This document shows, piece by piece, positions 20,190 to 29,434 of a stretch of 64,000 bases of DNA. This DNA comes from Neobacillus drentensis (GTDB lineage: Bacteria > Bacillota > Bacilli > Bacillales > Cytobacillaceae). The notes below the pieces were generated by a model. The model was not told the origin of the DNA. It saw only the letters and a program-made list of their open reading frames with translations, and ran no database searches. The position numbers and the translations under genes are program-made. The DNA is taken from contig NZ_CP091110.1 in the NCBI RefSeq assembly GCF_021560175.1, positions 257,501 through 321,500 of the forward strand. Direction: 5' to 3'. Numbering within the stretch: the stretch's first letter is position 1; each line of letters opens with the position of its first letter.

Positions 20190-22037
20190 ATGCAACGGTT
20201 TGGAAGACATACTTTTGCCCGGCTAACGAGTATACTGCTAATAAAAGATCAGTCACTGGTTCGCAAGTTATTTGTTTTTGCAACATTGCTTGTTGTTGTT
20301 CCGATTGGTTTTATCGGATTTTTTTCCTATCAGAAATCAGTCGAAGTGCTTGAAAATGAAGCACGATCAAATAGCTGGCAAATTATAAGGCAGGTAAACA
20401 CGCATATCGAGTATTATGTAGGCGATTTTGAGATTGATATATTAAAAATTTTAAACAACCAGACGCTCAACCGATTTCTTCAAATGAGTAGCCAAGAGGA
20501 ATTTGATTCGAGTGAAATGGCATCTAATGTCCAGCGTATGCTTCAAAATGCAGCCTACTCCAGGTCGGATATAACCAATATTACTGTATCCGTCAATAAC
20601 GTAGCCACGGTCGATGCAAGTGATATCCGTTACAATCGATTTCATCCCAAAGAGTCTTTTGATCCGGAATTTTTTCAAAAAATCCTGCCGGACACCGCTG
20701 AACCTGTTTTTTTCACACGGATGCTTACAGATGGTGAGAACAACGAGTATGTGATTTCCATTGCCAGAAGGTTGTTTAGCCCGAAAACTCTTAAGCCAAT
20801 TGGTTATATTGTGATGGATGTAAACTTTAAGCGGTTTAAGGAAATTGCCAGCCAGGTAAGTATTGGCCACTCGGGATTTATGTATATTGTTGATTCACAG
20901 GGGAATTATGTCTATAATCCAGATTTCTCCCAACTCGGAAAAAAAGCTTCTCTTCAAAATATAGAAGAAATCCTTCATGGGGAAAGCGGTTCATTTGTGA
21001 CAAACGGAAAGGACAAAGAATTGCTCACGTATACCCATTCTGGGTTTCTTGGATGGACCGTCATTACATCTATTTCTTATAACGAACTGATTAAGAGTTC
21101 AGTTTATATAAGAAACACTATATTTATTACGATTCTCATTACATTGTTGATTGCAATTATTCTTGGAGTAGGTTTATCAAGAAGTATCATTAAACCAGTA
21201 AGAGGACTGCAAAGGATGATGAAGCGAGTGGAGAAAGGGGATTTTAGCGGACAAGTGAAAGTCTTATCCAAAGATGAGATTGGTGAGCTGTCACAGGGGT
21301 TCAATAAAATGCTGATCCGTTTAAATGAACTTGTAAATGAAGTTTATCTTTCTAGAATTCGGGAAACGGAAATGCTGTTCCGTCAAAAAGAAATTGAACT
21401 AAAAGCACTACAGGCACAAATCAATCCACATTTTTTGTTTAATTCCCTCGAGACCATTCGGGGAATGGCGTTGGAATACGGAGTAGAAAACATATCAGAT
21501 ATCTCTGCGTCATTGGCAAAGTTATTACGTTATAATTTAAATAATAACTCTCAAACCGTATGGCTGTCGGAAGAAATTCATCATACGAATGTATACCTTC
21601 GAGTTCAGAAATACCGGTTTGATGAAAAATTGGAATATGAATTCTTCATACCAGACTGGGCGAAAAAACAACCAATTGCCAAGTTCTCCATTCAGCCGAT
21701 CGTTGAAAACTCGTTTAAGCATGGGATTGAACCTTCTGGCGGTGTATCAAAAATCACCATAACGGCGTTACGGGATTCAGAGGATGCTTATGTCATTACA
21801 ATTCAGGATAATGGGATCGGGATTTCTCCAGAGAAACTGGAAGAAATTCGACGAAATTTAAGTGAGAAGGATGTAATGGATGGGGGGCCAGGAATCGGCA
21901 TCGTGAATGTCCACCGAAGAATTGTACATCTTTTCGGAGATGAGTATGGAATAAGCGTACAAAGCAGTCCAGGAAGCGGAGCAATCATAATCATTCGCCT
22001 GCCGTTAATGAGGCACATTGAACAAGCTGATTTATAA
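20190..22037 (+). CDS. YesM-type sensor histidine kinase
   Basis: A 615-residue membrane kinase. Helix 1 (about 27–47) and helix 2 (about 305–330) flank a Cache-like extracellular domain; a HAMP domain and a His_kinase domain follow, with phosphorylation site H414 in INPHFLFNSLE. The ATPase domain has VENSFKHGIEP, DNGIGI and GPGIGIVNVHRR. It belongs to the YesM/LytS-like class that partners AraC-type regulators. It sits between the TRAP genes and its probable partner at 22094, so it likely senses a pectin-derived sugar acid and induces this cluster. Confidence 0.92.
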   Translation: MQRFGRHTFARLTSILLIKDQSLVRKLFVFATLLVVVPIGFIGFFSYQKSVEVLENEARSNSWQIIRQVNTHIEYYVGDFEIDILKILNNQTLNRFLQMSSQEEFDSSEMASNVQRMLQNAAYSRSDITNITVSVNNVATVDASDIRYNRFHPKESFDPEFFQKILPDTAEPVFFTRMLTDGENNEYVISIARRLFSPKTLKPIGYIVMDVNFKRFKEIASQVSIGHSGFMYIVDSQGNYVYNPDFSQLGKKASLQNIEEILHGESGSFVTNGKDKELLTYTHSGFLGWTVITSISYNELIKSSVYIRNTIFITILITLLIAIILGVGLSRSIIKPVRGLQRMMKRVEKGDFSGQVKVLSKDEIGELSQGFNKMLIRLNELVNEVYLSRIRETEMLFRQKEIELKALQAQINPHFLFNSLETIRGMALEYGVENISDISASLAKLLRYNLNNNSQTVWLSEEIHHTNVYLRVQKYRFDEKLEYEFFIPDWAKKQPIAKFSIQPIVENSFKHGIEPSGGVSKITITALRDSEDAYVITIQDNGIGISPEKLEEIRRNLSEKDVMDGGPGIGIVNVHRRIVHLFGDEYGISVQSSPGSGAIIIIRLPLMRHIEQADL

Positions 22038-22093
22038 CAAAAGATAATGGTCGTACATTTTTAAAAATGATTGCTTTATTGGGAAGTGATAGC

Positions 22094-22843
22094 ATGTATA
22101 CGATTCTTCTGGTCGATGACGAGAAATGGGTTCGAACTGCATTGCGACATACGATAATCAAGACAGGGCTCTCCTTTAAGGTGATTGGTGAATGCTCCAA
22201 TGGATTGGAAGCTTTGGACTTTTTAAAGGAACAAGCTGTTGATTTGGTAATGACAGATGTTCGGATGTCCGTGATGGACGGGTTATCCTTTGTGACAGCA
22301 ATGGCAAATGGTGTACATCAGTCAGAATGTATTATGATCAGCGGATACGATGACTTTAAGTATATACAGCATGGCCTTCGTTCAGGAATTTTTGACTATC
22401 TGCTTAAGCCTGTAGAGTTGGAGGAACTTAAGGAATGCCTGGAAAACTGGGCAAACCATCGTCAAAAAATAAGTGAATATTCAGCGAATAGTTTGGTAAA
22501 AGAGGCAGATCCCTTAGAATTATCCACTATCGAGAGAGTTATTAACTACGTCAAAAGCAAAGTTCCGGGTGAAGTCACTTTAACAGATGCCGCAAATTAC
22601 GTCAATTTGAATCCAAGTTATCTCAGTAAGCTATTTAAAGACAAAACAGAGCAAAACTTTGTAGACTTTGTTGTTGAAACCCGTTTAAATGAAGCAAGGC
22701 ATCTGCTTGTTTCGACCTCTTTAAGAGTTTGTGAAATAGCTGACAGGCTGGGTTATTCCGATATTACCTATTTTAGTAACATGTTTAAGCGGAAAAATGG
22801 AGTAACTCCATCTGAATATCGAAAAAGGGTAAGTACGAATTAA
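22094..22843 (+). CDS. YesN-type response regulator (receiver + AraC HTH)
   Basis: A 249-residue regulator with an N-terminal receiver (D8, D9 and phospho-acceptor D55) and a C-terminal AraC helix-turn-helix (about 150–245; NPSYLSKLFKDK …, YFSNMFKRKNGVTPSEYRK). It lacks the long middle domain of classical YesN. I use the ATG at 22094, supported by GGGAAGTGA, rather than an upstream ATG without a ribosome binding site. It is the partner of the kinase at 20190 and a close paralogue of the orphan regulator at 27203. Confidence 0.92.
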   Translation: MYTILLVDDEKWVRTALRHTIIKTGLSFKVIGECSNGLEALDFLKEQAVDLVMTDVRMSVMDGLSFVTAMANGVHQSECIMISGYDDFKYIQHGLRSGIFDYLLKPVELEELKECLENWANHRQKISEYSANSLVKEADPLELSTIERVINYVKSKVPGEVTLTDAANYVNLNPSYLSKLFKDKTEQNFVDFVVETRLNEARHLLVSTSLRVCEIADRLGYSDITYFSNMFKRKNGVTPSEYRKRVSTN

Positions 22844-22931
22844 AAAGGATATTGCAGTTTTTGTAAATATCTTTAGAAAAAACTGTCTGGATTTAGTATT
22901 TTGATAAATTAATTGAAAGGAGGTAATTGAC

Positions 22932-23255
22932 TTGTTTTTCTTTGGAAAGAATGAGCAATTTGTTGATGCGGAAGAAGGTGCTAAAAGAAAACTTTTAGGA
23001 AGGGGCGGCACCCTCATGATGGCAGAAGTAAGTTTTCAGAAGGACGCTATTGGTGCCATTCACGCTCACACTCATGAACAGGTTAGTTATATTGTTCAGG
23101 GAAGTTTTGAGTTTCATTTGGACGGAGAGGTCCAGCGAGTGGTAAAAGGGGACAGCATTTACGTCTCCTCAAATACATTGCATGGAGTAAAGGCACTTGA
23201 AGACAATTCGATTATATTGGACGTGTTTACACCGCAGCGGGAAGATTTTGTTTGA
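22932..23255 (+). CDS. kdgF: KdgF-like cupin (unsaturated uronate processing)
   Basis: A 107-residue single-domain cupin closely resembling KdgF, which converts 4,5-unsaturated uronates from pectin or alginate lyases into open-chain ketones. Putative metal ligands are H46, H48 and H84, and the C-terminus ILDVFTPQREDFV is the family signature. The start is TTG, eight bases after a strong GGAGG. No lyase is in the window. Its place behind a TRAP transporter and a two-component system supports a role in using imported unsaturated galacturonides. Confidence 0.85.
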   Translation: MFFFGKNEQFVDAEEGAKRKLLGRGGTLMMAEVSFQKDAIGAIHAHTHEQVSYIVQGSFEFHLDGEVQRVVKGDSIYVSSNTLHGVKALEDNSIILDVFTPQREDFV

Positions 23256-23395
23256 AGTGTGTGAAATTAAAATTTTAACCCATAATGGCTATGTGAGAAG
23301 AGAAAAAAATTTGTGACTAGTTGATTTATTATCTACAAGCAAAAATGATTCAAATGAAATGTCTTTATTTCCTTGTCTGATAGGAGTGCATTTTA

Positions 23396-24439
23396 ATGAG
23401 ACTAAAAGGTTATAAGAATTTGTTGGAGATAATTAATAAAAAAACTGACCTAGAAGAACATTTAATGCAGAATCCAGATGAGGTTTCGAAAAACTCTAAA
23501 CAACAACCTTTCATTTTTGAACATAAGCTAGGGAACGACAATTGGAAAATTATTATGGATATAGATGAGGAAGGAATTATAACATCTTATCCTAATAATG
23601 AGGTGAAAACCAATAAGTTTTCAATAAGGAGAAAAACTAAGTTCATCCCTATTTTAAAACACAAACATGAATATATTGAAATGGTATATGTTTTAGAAGG
23701 AAGTTTTATTCAAGAGATAAAAGGAAGACAAGTTGAAATGAATAAAGGGGATTTATGTATTTTAGACAAAAATATCGTACATAGTTCCTTGCCTTTAAGG
23801 GATTCTGATGTGGTTGTCAATATTATTATAACACCGGAATTTTTTGATGGTATTTTCATGCATTTATTGTCAGATGATAACTATATTTCTAATTTTATCA
23901 TCAATAGTCTTTACTCTAAGAGTAAAGTACAAAATTTCTTAATGCACCATGTAGCAGAAGATTCTGTCATAAAGATCATATTAGAGAACCTTCTGATAGA
24001 ATATTATACACCAGAAATTAGATCTTCAGCAGCTATTAATGGCTACTTGCTAGTTCTTTTTACAGAACTATCAAGAGAATTTACTTACAGTACGGGAGAA
24101 CTGATAAAGGATGAACAGCATAAGGTAAAGAAAAGAATTTTAACCTACATTAGAAATAAATATAAAGATACAAATCTTAATGAAATGGCGGAATATTTTC
24201 ATTTTCATCCAAGTTATCTGAGCAGCCTCATCAAAAAAGAATTTGGTAAAAACTTAAAGGACTTACTGACTGATATTCGAATGTCAGAAGCTGAAAATTT
24301 ACTTAAAAATACAGATATGACAATTGAAAATATCGTTCTTGAAGTCGGGTATAACTATAGTTCCTTTTTTAAAGTATTTAAAAAAACATTCGGTATGACT
24401 CCAAATCAATACAAAACAAACTTGGATAAAAATAAGTGA
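23396..24439 (+). CDS. AraC family transcriptional regulator with N-terminal cupin
   Basis: A 347-residue regulator. Residues about 80–150 form a cupin-like sensor (HKHEYIEMVYVLEGSF … KGDLCILDKNIVHSS). Residues about 245–343 form two AraC helix-turn-helix motifs (NEMAEYFHFHPSYLSSLIKKEFG, VGYNYSSFFKVFKKTFGMTPNQYK). The weak TAGGAGTGC precedes the ATG. It follows kdgF by 140 bases and precedes the GH2 gene, so it may control either; the ligand is unknown. Confidence 0.88.
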   Translation: MRLKGYKNLLEIINKKTDLEEHLMQNPDEVSKNSKQQPFIFEHKLGNDNWKIIMDIDEEGIITSYPNNEVKTNKFSIRRKTKFIPILKHKHEYIEMVYVLEGSFIQEIKGRQVEMNKGDLCILDKNIVHSSLPLRDSDVVVNIIITPEFFDGIFMHLLSDDNYISNFIINSLYSKSKVQNFLMHHVAEDSVIKIILENLLIEYYTPEIRSSAAINGYLLVLFTELSREFTYSTGELIKDEQHKVKKRILTYIRNKYKDTNLNEMAEYFHFHPSYLSSLIKKEFGKNLKDLLTDIRMSEAENLLKNTDMTIENIVLEVGYNYSSFFKVFKKTFGMTPNQYKTNLDKNK

Positions 24440-24483
24440 AAAAAGGGCAAATGAGCCTTAGAATGAATGTCTATAGATCATGA

Positions 24484-24513
24484 AAATCCTGCCGGAATAA
24501 GGTGGGATTTCTT
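24484..24513 (+). terminator. Weak terminator after the AraC gene
   Basis: AAATCC-TG-CC and GG-TG-GGATTT form an interrupted stem with a short T-rich tail (CTTTATG). Confidence 0.4.
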
Positions 24514-24632
24514 TATGTTATAGGTTTGTTGTTCATTAGGAATAATGAAACAACCTAATCCTAAAAAAACATATAATCTCCTTAAAAAATGACATTACCT
24601 GATTATTCTATTAAATGATAAAATTCAGGGTA

Positions 24633-24646
24633 AGTAAGCGCTTTAT
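24633..24646 (+). promoter_or_regulatory. cre-like site upstream of the GH2 gene
   Basis: AGTAAGCGCTTTAT has the AAGCGCTT core and matches most conserved CcpA positions. It lies 92 bases before the GH2 start, consistent with catabolite repression of the secreted galactosidase. Confidence 0.5.
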
Positions 24647-24656
24647 AAATAAAAAA

Positions 24657-24664
24657 AAGGAGGT
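24657..24664 (+). promoter_or_regulatory. Shine-Dalgarno-like site without start codon (possible 5' mRNA stabiliser)
   Basis: AAGGAGGT lies 74 bases upstream of the GH2 start with no start codon at usable distance. The gene has its own weaker GGGGAGACGG before the ATG at 24738. Such stand-alone sites near an mRNA 5' end are known as STAB-SD stabilisers in Bacillus thuringiensis cry genes; the role here is inferred. Confidence 0.35.
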
Positions 24665-24737
24665 AATTTATAAGATAATAGTAAACTCAAACGTACTGTA
24701 AACGCATTATCAATGGGGAATAGAATGGGGGAGACGG

Positions 24738-27008
24738 ATGTTCTGGATTAATTTTAAAAAATCAGTACTACTTATGCTGGGGATCTTGCTGTTATTTTCG
24801 CTTGCTATACCAAGTGTGAATGCAGAGCAAGGAAATAAAGATACAGCAGACATTACAGGTAGAATTGTAAAGAATATTAATAAAGATTGGACATTCCATA
24901 AGGGTACACAAGGTACAGATGAAAATTATAGTGCCAGTAATTTTAATAATAGCAGTTGGCAGAAGATAAGCCTTCCACATACCTGGAACGTAGAGGATGG
25001 CAGTGGGATTACAGAAAATTACAAAGGTGATGGATGGTACAGAAAGGAATTGAATATTCCGGCTTCCTACAAAGGTAAAAAATTATACCTGCAATTTGAA
25101 GCAGCAAACAAAGAAGCAGAAGTATTTGTAAATGGTAAGTCTGTACATACCCACATTGGCGGGTATAGTGCATTTATAGTTGATATTACAGACTATGTAA
25201 AGTACGGGGATGAAAATATTGTCGCCGTAAGAGTAAACAATGAAGTGAAAGATTCGGCACCATTACAAGGAGACTTTACTTTCTGGGGTGGAATCTACAG
25301 AAGTGTAAATCTATTAGTTACAGATAAAACTCATATAGATGTAAACGATTATGGTTCAAGTGGTGTCTATGTTACCATTCCAAATAATCAATTCATTGAG
25401 AAAAGCGCAGAAGCCACACTTACAGTACCAGTTACAATTAGCCGGGATGATGTCGAAAGTAAATCTAACTCTATTGAAGTAAGAGCCTTAATAAAAGATG
25501 CAGAGGGAAAAATCATATCAAGAACAGAGTTAAAGGCAGATGGGAAAAAGTTGAAGTCTGCAGATCTTTTAGGAGATCAAGCCGTTTTTACTGGGACAAT
25601 GAAAGTAAGTAATCCACATCTTTGGAATGGAACCAAGGATCCTTACCAATATACCGTTGAGGTTGCGATTTCAAGAAAAGGCGATGTAATTGACAAGGTG
25701 AATGAAAAAGTAGGATTCCGTTATTACTCCATAGATCCTGATAAAGGATTTTTCCTAAATGGTAAAAGTTATCCGCTCCATGGTGTTGACCTTCACCAGG
25801 ATAGAAAGGGTTACGGTAATGCAGTACCAGATTCAGTCAGAGCAGAGGATTTTGAACTTATTAAGGAAATTGGAGCAAATACATTGAGATTAGCTCACTA
25901 TCAACACTCACAGTATGATTACAATAAAGCTGATGAAATGGGCTTGGTGGTGTGGTCTGAAATTCCATTGGTCAACAAAATGTCACCGACGAAAGAATTT
26001 TCTGATAATACTGAAAAGCAATTGACTGAGTTAATCAAGCAAAACTATAACCATCCTTCAATCGTAACCTGGGGTCTCGAGAATGAATTTGGAGGAAGCG
26101 GCTCTTATATGAGTGACACCAGTCTAACTGATGAAGAGCAGTATGCCAAGGAGACAGAATTGATTAATCGTTTGGCAACGAAGGCAAAAGAATTAGATCC
26201 AAACAGACCTACTACTCAAGCTCTTCAGGGGAATTCATCTTTTTTGGGTACTGAAGGTTACTCTAAAATTTTACAAAAATCTTTAGCCTGGAACCAAAGT
26301 GCAGGTGTGGATCTTGCCTCCTTTAATACGTATTTTGGTTGGTACTATAATAAAGCAGGTGAATTAGCCCAATATCTGGACAATTTACATGAAAAGTATC
26401 CGAATATACCACTGGGTATTTCCGAGTATGGTGGAGGTGCAAACCCTTATCAGCATCAATTGATAGATGACAATTTTATCAACAACTGGAATAAGAATCG
26501 GTCGGACTCACGCGGTCCATGGCAGCCAGAGGAATATCAAAATTATCTTCATGAAAGTGCATGGAACATTATTAGTCAGCGTCCTTATTTATGGGCAACA
26601 CATGTCTGGAATATGTTTGACTTTGGCGTAGCTGGTAAAAATGAAGCCACAACTCCAGGTATTAATACCAAGGGTCTCGTATCATATGACCGACAAGTTA
26701 AGAAGGATGCATTCTATTTCTATAAAGCACAATGGAATAAAGACGACAAATTCGTTTATATCACAAGTAGAAGATATACCGAAAGAAAAGAAAGTATAAC
26801 ACCGGTAAAGGTTTATTCAAACCTTAAGGAAGTTACTTTAACGGTAAATGGAAAGGATTATGGTCAGGGAAGATTGCAGCAATCCGGTGTATTTGTGTGG
26901 GATAATGTAGAACTACAAGAAAATGACAATAAGGTAACTGCCTCAGCTAAAAAAGCAGATGGAACGAATGTAACAGATTCTGTTACTACTTGGAAGGTTG
27001 TTAAATAA
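24738..27008 (+). CDS. Secreted GH2 glycoside hydrolase (beta-galactosidase type)
   Basis: A 756-residue enzyme with a signal peptide (cleavage after SVNA, residue 29). GH2 domains follow in order: sugar-binding jelly roll (about 45–200), Ig-like domain (about 205–335), TIM barrel (about 340–650). Acid/base E450 is in WGLENE and nucleophile E563 in GISEYG, the usual GH2 pair. The end (about 665–756) is a small Ig-like domain. It lacks anchors, so it is released. Beta-galactosidase on galactan or arabinogalactan side chains is most likely; beta-glucuronidase is a less likely alternative. Own promoter region and terminator. Confidence 0.9.
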   Translation: MFWINFKKSVLLMLGILLLFSLAIPSVNAEQGNKDTADITGRIVKNINKDWTFHKGTQGTDENYSASNFNNSSWQKISLPHTWNVEDGSGITENYKGDGWYRKELNIPASYKGKKLYLQFEAANKEAEVFVNGKSVHTHIGGYSAFIVDITDYVKYGDENIVAVRVNNEVKDSAPLQGDFTFWGGIYRSVNLLVTDKTHIDVNDYGSSGVYVTIPNNQFIEKSAEATLTVPVTISRDDVESKSNSIEVRALIKDAEGKIISRTELKADGKKLKSADLLGDQAVFTGTMKVSNPHLWNGTKDPYQYTVEVAISRKGDVIDKVNEKVGFRYYSIDPDKGFFLNGKSYPLHGVDLHQDRKGYGNAVPDSVRAEDFELIKEIGANTLRLAHYQHSQYDYNKADEMGLVVWSEIPLVNKMSPTKEFSDNTEKQLTELIKQNYNHPSIVTWGLENEFGGSGSYMSDTSLTDEEQYAKETELINRLATKAKELDPNRPTTQALQGNSSFLGTEGYSKILQKSLAWNQSAGVDLASFNTYFGWYYNKAGELAQYLDNLHEKYPNIPLGISEYGGGANPYQHQLIDDNFINNWNKNRSDSRGPWQPEEYQNYLHESAWNIISQRPYLWATHVWNMFDFGVAGKNEATTPGINTKGLVSYDRQVKKDAFYFYKAQWNKDDKFVYITSRRYTERKESITPVKVYSNLKEVTLTVNGKDYGQGRLQQSGVFVWDNVELQENDNKVTASAKKADGTNVTDSVTTWKVVK

Positions 27009-27030
27009 TCTTATAGGAACTAATGAGCGG

Positions 27031-27069
27031 AAAAGCTGGTATGAAGAATTTTATCATGCCAGCTTTTAC
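27031..27069 (+). terminator. Terminator after the GH2 gene
   Basis: A 14-bp stem AAAAGCTGGTATGA / TCATGCCAGCTTTT with one wobble pair and a short T tail, 23 bases past the stop. Confidence 0.75.
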
Positions 27070-27202
27070 TTAAATTAGCATTATAAAAAGAACATGAAGA
27101 TGCAAACTGCACATTGAGTGATTAATAATCTAGTCTACGAAACTAGCTCAATCCTAGAATGTACATATTCAATTACAGTGTAAGAAAAGGAAGGGGAGTA
27201 CT

Positions 27203-27952
27203 ATGAAAACAATCTTATTAGTTGACGATGAAAAATGGGTTCGAACTGCCCTAAAATGGACAATCAATAAGTTGGGTCTTCCCCTACATATTATCCATGA
27301 ATGTGTAAATGGATTAGATGCAGCGGATTGGATCAAACAAAATGAGGTTGACCTTATTATTTCGGATGTTCGTATGCCTATAATGTGTGGACTATCACTT
27401 GCAAAAGAATTGAATCAATTGAATAGGAAACATGATCTCATCGTGGTAAGTGGCCACAATGAATTTCATCTGGTTCAACAGGCATTAAGAAACCGCGTGA
27501 TAGATTATCTCCTTAAACCAATTGAAGAAACTGAACTAAGAGAATGTCTTGAGAAATGGTTATCTAAACGGACGATTGAGGAAACAAAAAGAGATAATCA
27601 ACAAGAAAAGGATGATACATTCCCTGCCTCGCCGATAGAGCAAGTTCTGTTTTATATCGAAAGGACACCATTAGATCAAATAACATTAAAAGATGCTGCA
27701 AAGAGCGTGCATATGAATCCGAGTTACCTCAGTCAACTGTTCAAACAGCAGCTTAATATTAAGTTTGTTGAATATATTACTGAGCTCCGAATAGAAGAAA
27801 GCAAAAGACTATTACAACATACTGCCTTAAGGATCTCAGAGATTACGGAGAAGGTCGGGTACTCGGATATAGCCTATTTTAGTAATAACTTTAAACGGCT
27901 TATGGGTTGCTCCCCATCAGAATATCGAAAATCTGTTACTGGAGTCAATTAA
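27203..27952 (+). CDS. Orphan YesN-type response regulator (receiver + AraC HTH)
   Basis: A 249-residue protein with the same architecture and length as the regulator at 22094 and clear similarity throughout, starting with MKTILLVDDEKWVRTALKW. D8, D9 and D55 form the receiver site; the AraC part holds MNPSYLSQLFKQQ and YFSNNFKRLMGCSPSEYRK. No kinase gene is next to it. ATG follows AAGGGGAG. It may be driven by the kinase at 20190 or 45282. The neighbouring GH2 gene is a likely target. Confidence 0.9.
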   Translation: MKTILLVDDEKWVRTALKWTINKLGLPLHIIHECVNGLDAADWIKQNEVDLIISDVRMPIMCGLSLAKELNQLNRKHDLIVVSGHNEFHLVQQALRNRVIDYLLKPIEETELRECLEKWLSKRTIEETKRDNQQEKDDTFPASPIEQVLFYIERTPLDQITLKDAAKSVHMNPSYLSQLFKQQLNIKFVEYITELRIEESKRLLQHTALRISEITEKVGYSDIAYFSNNFKRLMGCSPSEYRKSVTGVN

Positions 27953-28021
27953 CTGGCTCTTTTTTTATTAGCCTCTTTTGTGGGAACTGTTGGAAGCTAC
28001 ATCTAGAAATAAACCTAAACG

Positions 28022-28053
28022 AAAAACCTAGGGTTAACACCTCTAGGTTTTTT
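28022..28053 (+). terminator. Terminator after the orphan regulator gene
   Basis: AAAAACCTAG pairs with CTAGGTTTTT around an 11-base loop, ending in six T residues. Confidence 0.85.
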
Positions 28054-28215
28054 GTGTTTTGCCGATAATGCCAACCAACCAGTTGGATTATTAAATTCGA
28101 CTAGGTTACCTTTACAAAAATTATAGATAAATTTTCAGAAAATTTACAATCCCGCAAAAGAAGGTCAACATTTTTATCTTATATTGTTAATTGGATGAAA
28201 GAGGAGGGTACAAAA

Positions 28216-28380
28216 GTGATTCGTCAAAAAATTTATTTCATGGTAGATGGCTTGGTTTTTGAAGTCGATGAAGCAGAAATTTCCTTGGAGCAATTGAGAG
28301 GATCAGATACAGACGAACCGATGGAATTTAGAAAATTAAAAAGGAATGACCATGATTCTTTTAAAGTTGAGCGTGATTAA
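28216..28380 (+). CDS. Small hypothetical protein, 54 aa
   Basis: A short acidic protein (VIRQKIYFMVDG … DEAEISLEQL … KVERD) with no membrane segment and no family I recognise. The GTG at 28216 lies eight bases after GAGGAGGG, which would be inside the gene if the ATG at 28195 were used. It stands 82 bases before the glycosyltransferase cluster. Real but uncertain. Confidence 0.5.
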   Translation: MIRQKIYFMVDGLVFEVDEAEISLEQLRGSDTDEPMEFRKLKRNDHDSFKVERD

Positions 28381-28462
28381 TATTCTCTCTGAAACTTGAT
28401 AGTGTCCGCGTAAAGAAGGGTTTCTTTATTGAAAAGCCTTATAATGAGAGGGATGTGATCAG

Positions 28463-29284
28463 TTGAGTATTACTGTTGTTATACCTACTTATAACCGAGC
28501 AAACAAGCTGAAAAATTCCATTGATAGTGTCTTGGAACAAACATATCCTGTCGATGAAATCATCATTGTTGATGACTTTTCAACGGATCAAACAGAACAG
28601 GTAGTTCGGTCGTTTAATAGTGAAAAAATAAAATATGTCGTCAACTCATTTAAAAAAGGAGCAAATGGTGCACGAAATACGGGGATTATGTTGGCTAAGG
28701 GACAATATATCGCCTTTCAGGACAGTGATGATAGATGGTTACCTGAAAAAATAGCAAAACAATATCAATACATGATCGAACATCCAAGTGTTGATCTGTG
28801 TTTCTGCAGCATGAATCTTATAGGAAGTAAACATGGAATTGTACCCAAGCGGCATGTGAAGCCGAAAGAAATCGCCACGCAGCTTGAGAAAGGAAATTTT
28901 ATTAGTACCCAAACCATTTTCACGAAAAATAAAGTGGCAAAAAGCATTCTATTCGACGAAGACCTGAAACGATTTCAAGATTGGGATTTTGTTTTGAGAG
29001 TGGCGAGAGACTATAACATTCACCATTTAAATGAAAATCTTGTAGAGGTAGAAGTCCAAGAAGATAGTATTAGTAAAACGATAAAAGAGGTAGAAGCGCT
29101 TAAGGAATTTTTCACTAAACATCCTTATTTGACCAAAACACACCTGGTTAATAAAGCTCGTTATTACAAAATCCTTGTTCATGATTATATAGGTCAGGAA
29201 CAAGCCACTAAGGCAATCATGAGTTTATTGACATATAACTTTTATCGTTTTTTTAATAAGGTGATTAATCGGAGACTGGTGTAG
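28463..29284 (+). CDS. GT2 family glycosyltransferase
   Basis: A 273-residue GT-A fold glycosyltransferase. The N-terminus SITVVIPTYNRANKL, the first acidic motif IVDDFSTD and the metal-binding FQDSDDRW are all present, with a later WDFVLRVARD in place of the usual ED motif. It should add a sugar to a lipid-linked oligosaccharide at the inner face of the membrane. The start is TTG after GAGAGGG. It is the first gene of a small surface-polysaccharide cluster. Confidence 0.88.
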   Translation: MSITVVIPTYNRANKLKNSIDSVLEQTYPVDEIIIVDDFSTDQTEQVVRSFNSEKIKYVVNSFKKGANGARNTGIMLAKGQYIAFQDSDDRWLPEKIAKQYQYMIEHPSVDLCFCSMNLIGSKHGIVPKRHVKPKEIATQLEKGNFISTQTIFTKNKVAKSILFDEDLKRFQDWDFVLRVARDYNIHHLNENLVEVEVQEDSISKTIKEVEALKEFFTKHPYLTKTHLVNKARYYKILVHDYIGQEQATKAIMSLLTYNFYRFFNKVINRRLV

Positions 29285-29434
29285 TTGTTAAAGAATAGTA
29301 GTTAAGCTGCAAAAGGATTTGCAGTACTCAGTTTGTACAGATGATTAAAAGGTAAAAGAGAATATAAAATACAACATCAATTGAGGACAACAAAGCCATA
29401 ATCGGTTCTTTGAGATCGTTAGGAAGGAAGTAAA

